Assembly: GCA_037176705.1 (NCBI GenBank)
Contig: CM073891.1
Span: 50,470,571-50,534,570, forward strand
Source of the DNA: Molossus alvarezi
Taxonomy: Eukaryota > Chordata > Mammalia > Chiroptera > Molossidae
Length of the DNA stretch: 64,000 bases
Direction of reading: 5' to 3'
The position numbers and the translations under genes are program-made. Below, one piece after another: positions 62,600-64,000 of this stretch. The notes beneath the pieces were generated by a model. The model worked only from the letters and a program-made list of their open reading frames with translations, did not search any database and had not been told where the DNA came from. The first letter of the stretch is position 1, and each line of letters begins with the position of its first letter.

Positions 62600-63501
62600 A
62601 CAATCAGGGCAATGTCGGTAGATACACTACAACCCTACCTGGCCAGCGAGGGGTACAGGACCTCTACCGACCCACCCCAGGGAATGCAGGATTGGACATC
62701 AGTGCCTCCTCCTACTTCATACTAACACCTGAAATGGGACCTCAAGCTATTCCTACTGGAATGTATGGGCCTCTGCCTCCAGGAGAGTAGGGCTATTATT
62801 AGGAAAAAGTGGACTCACTATGAGAGGGCTGCAGGTATTACCTGGAGTCATAGATAATCATTACACAGGATAAATTAAAGCCATGTGTACAACTCCTAGA
62901 GACATTATAGCTATTACAGCAGGGATGAAAATTGCACAACTAGTGTTAGTTTCTCTTAAAGTTACAGGACAAACTCTATCCTCTCAAAACAGGGGGTCTC
63001 ATGGATTCAGCTCCACTGATACAGCATACTGGGTGCAAGCCATTGGTTCTCAATGACCAGAAAGAACATTAACAATCAATGGAAAAAAGTTTAAAGGACT
63101 CTTAGACACAGGGGCCAATGTATCAGTAGTAAGTCAGTGTCATTGGCCTGACTCATGGCCAGTAACCTCGGCTATGACCACCCTGTAAGGAACAGGACAA
63201 ACAAACTCTCCCTCACAAAGCTGGCAGATTTTAACCTGGCAAGATGATGAAGGAGAGACAGGACAATTTCAACCATATGTTTTGCCATTCCTCCCAGCAA
63301 ACCTGTGTGGAAGAGATGTACTGTAAGAAATGGAAATACGTATTAATTTATAGTCCTAATAAGAAAGTAGCTAAACAAATGTTAGATCAAGGATATCTAC
63401 CTGGAGAGGGACTGGGCAAGCATGGTCAAGGCAGGGACGTCCCTATACAGCCAAAAGGTAATCAGGATAGACGAGGTTTAGGATATGAGCAAAATTTATA
63501 G
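62600..63501 (+). pseudogene. pro: pro pseudogene (dUTPase, protease, G-patch)
   Basis: The first part, to about 62787, reads GNAGLDISA and [11 protein letters not shown], dUTPase motifs, in the -1 frame relative to gag. A one-base change then shifts the reading to a frame that carries GVIDNHYTG (another dUTPase motif) and LLDTGANVSVVS, the aspartic protease active site with DTGA at 63105-63116. Stops in that frame are at 62871, 63054, 63186 and 63324. A second shift near 63330-63350 returns to the original frame, where GYLPGEGLGK starts a G-patch, an RNA-binding module typical of betaretroviral protease C-termini. The frame ends with TAG at 63499-63501. Protease would cut Gag and Pol; dUTPase limits uracil incorporation. 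Confidence 0.88.
63492..63498 (+). other. pro-pol -1 ribosomal frameshift heptamer
   Basis: AAATTTA is in X-XXY-YYZ phase with the pro frame (codons AAT and TTA) and is followed at once by the pro stop TAG at 63499-63501. A -1 slip enters the frame that encodes reverse transcriptase. Together with the gag-pro site this gives the two-step frameshift layout of betaretroviruses. No clear downstream hairpin was worked out. Confidence 0.75.
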
Positions 63502-63930
63502 CAAGGGTCACTGTTATTCCTGCCTCCCTTACTGCAGACACCATAGTCTGGTTAACAGATGATCCAGTGTGAGTGGAGCAGTGGCCTTTGACCTCAGGGA
63601 AAAAAAAAGCTGCTCAACAGCTGGTGCAGGGACAGCTGGAGCAAGGACACATAGAATCCTCTAATAGTCCCTGGAATACTCCAATTTTTATAATTAAGGA
63701 AAAATCTGGAAAATGGAGATTGCTGCAAGATTTACAAGCAGTTAATAAGACCATCCAGCTTATGGGACCTTTGCAACCAGGCCTCCCCTCTCCAGTAGCT
63801 ATTCCTAAGGGATGTCATCTTATTGTAATTGATTTAAAGGATTGTTCTTTCACCATTTCATTATATCCAGAAGATCGAGAGCAATTTGCATTCAGTGTCC
63901 CCTCAACTAATTTAAAAAAAAACCTATGCA
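63502..63930 (+). pseudogene. pol: pol pseudogene, N-terminal part of reverse transcriptase
   Basis: In the -1 frame relative to pro, the reading includes VIWL-type N-terminal text, then [34 protein letters not shown] and [11 protein letters not shown]. The last is the motif A region with a metal-binding aspartate. One in-frame stop, TGA, is at 63570-63572. The coding is cut by a Ves SINE at 63931, before the YxDD catalytic motif, which is not in the window. RNase H and integrase would follow beyond 64000. Confidence 0.88.
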
Positions 63931-64000
63931 GCCCTGGCCGGTTTGGCTCAGCAGTTAGAGTGTCAGCCTGCAGTCCACAGAGACCCAGATTCGGTTCCTG
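63931..64000 (+). mobile_element. Ves SINE (type A) interrupting pol, continues past window
   Basis: The SINE begins GCCCTGGCCGG immediately after ACCTATGCA in the reverse transcriptase frame. The A-box (TGGCTCAGCAG) and the B-box region are present; the body is outside the window. The insertion post-dates the provirus. Confidence 0.93.

Larger units (their letters stand above)
60082..64000 (+). mobile_element. Betaretrovirus-like (class II, ERVK-like) provirus, 5' part, inactivated
   Basis: The element reads LTR, primer binding site, gag, pro and the start of pol on the plus strand, antisense to SEMA3D and inside one of its introns. The betaretroviral assignment rests on the lysine-type primer site, two zinc knuckles in gag, a dUTPase fused upstream of a DTGA protease, a G-patch at the end of pro, and two successive -1 frameshift sites. 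It carries several stops and frame changes, an unrelated solo LTR inside gag and a Ves SINE inside reverse transcriptase at 63931. The rest of pol, any env and the 3' LTR lie outside the window, so integration age and target duplication cannot be checked here. Confidence 0.92.

Overview
This is a mammalian nuclear sequence, almost certainly from a bat. It carries about sixteen copies of tRNA-derived SINEs that start with GCCCTGGCCGG, contain pol III A and B boxes, and end in a CT-rich stretch and an A-rich tail. This is the Ves type of vespertilionid and related yangochiropteran bats. The rest of the background is ordinary placental DNA: L1, L2, MIR, MLT1-like LTRs, MER5A and other small DNA transposons, and microsatellites. 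The species cannot be fixed from the sequence alone.

Only one cellular gene is supported. The minus strand carries the last seven coding exons (52233 down to 28500) of a class 3 semaphorin, which I identify as SEMA3D. They encode 378 residues plus the stop: the end of the sema domain, the PSI module, a furin-type RARR site, the Ig-like domain and the basic C-terminal tail. All junctions have GT/AG signals and compatible phases. Nothing earlier in the gene was found between 52234 and 64000, so that stretch is read as an upstream intron. Positions 1 to about 27.5 kb lie downstream of the gene; I see no gene there, only repeats and unassigned DNA.

Region by region: 1-27.5 kb is intergenic, with old MIR and MLT1 fragments, Ves SINEs, an L1 3' end split by a SINE whose tail grew into a 200 bp GAAA/GGAA repeat, and a hAT element inside a MIR. 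27.5-28.5 kb is probable SEMA3D 3' UTR. 28.5-52.2 kb holds the exons, with introns carrying two mariner-type miniature elements, MER5A, L2, SINEs and a tiny mRNA-derived retrocopy. 52.2-60 kb is intron with SINEs, an L1 3' end and two candidate CTCF motifs. From 60082 to the window edge runs a broken betaretrovirus-like provirus on the plus strand, antisense to SEMA3D.

The provirus is the most informative part. It has a 5' LTR with TATA box, a lysine-tRNA-type primer binding site, gag with a myristoylation signal, capsid homology region and two zinc knuckles, pro with dUTPase, DTGA protease and G-patch, and the start of reverse transcriptase. Both expected -1 frameshift heptamers are still in the correct phase. 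It is inactivated by stop codons, indels, an unrelated solo LTR inside gag with a 6 bp target duplication, and a Ves SINE inside reverse transcriptase. I found no new biological system; the main value is the layered insertion history.
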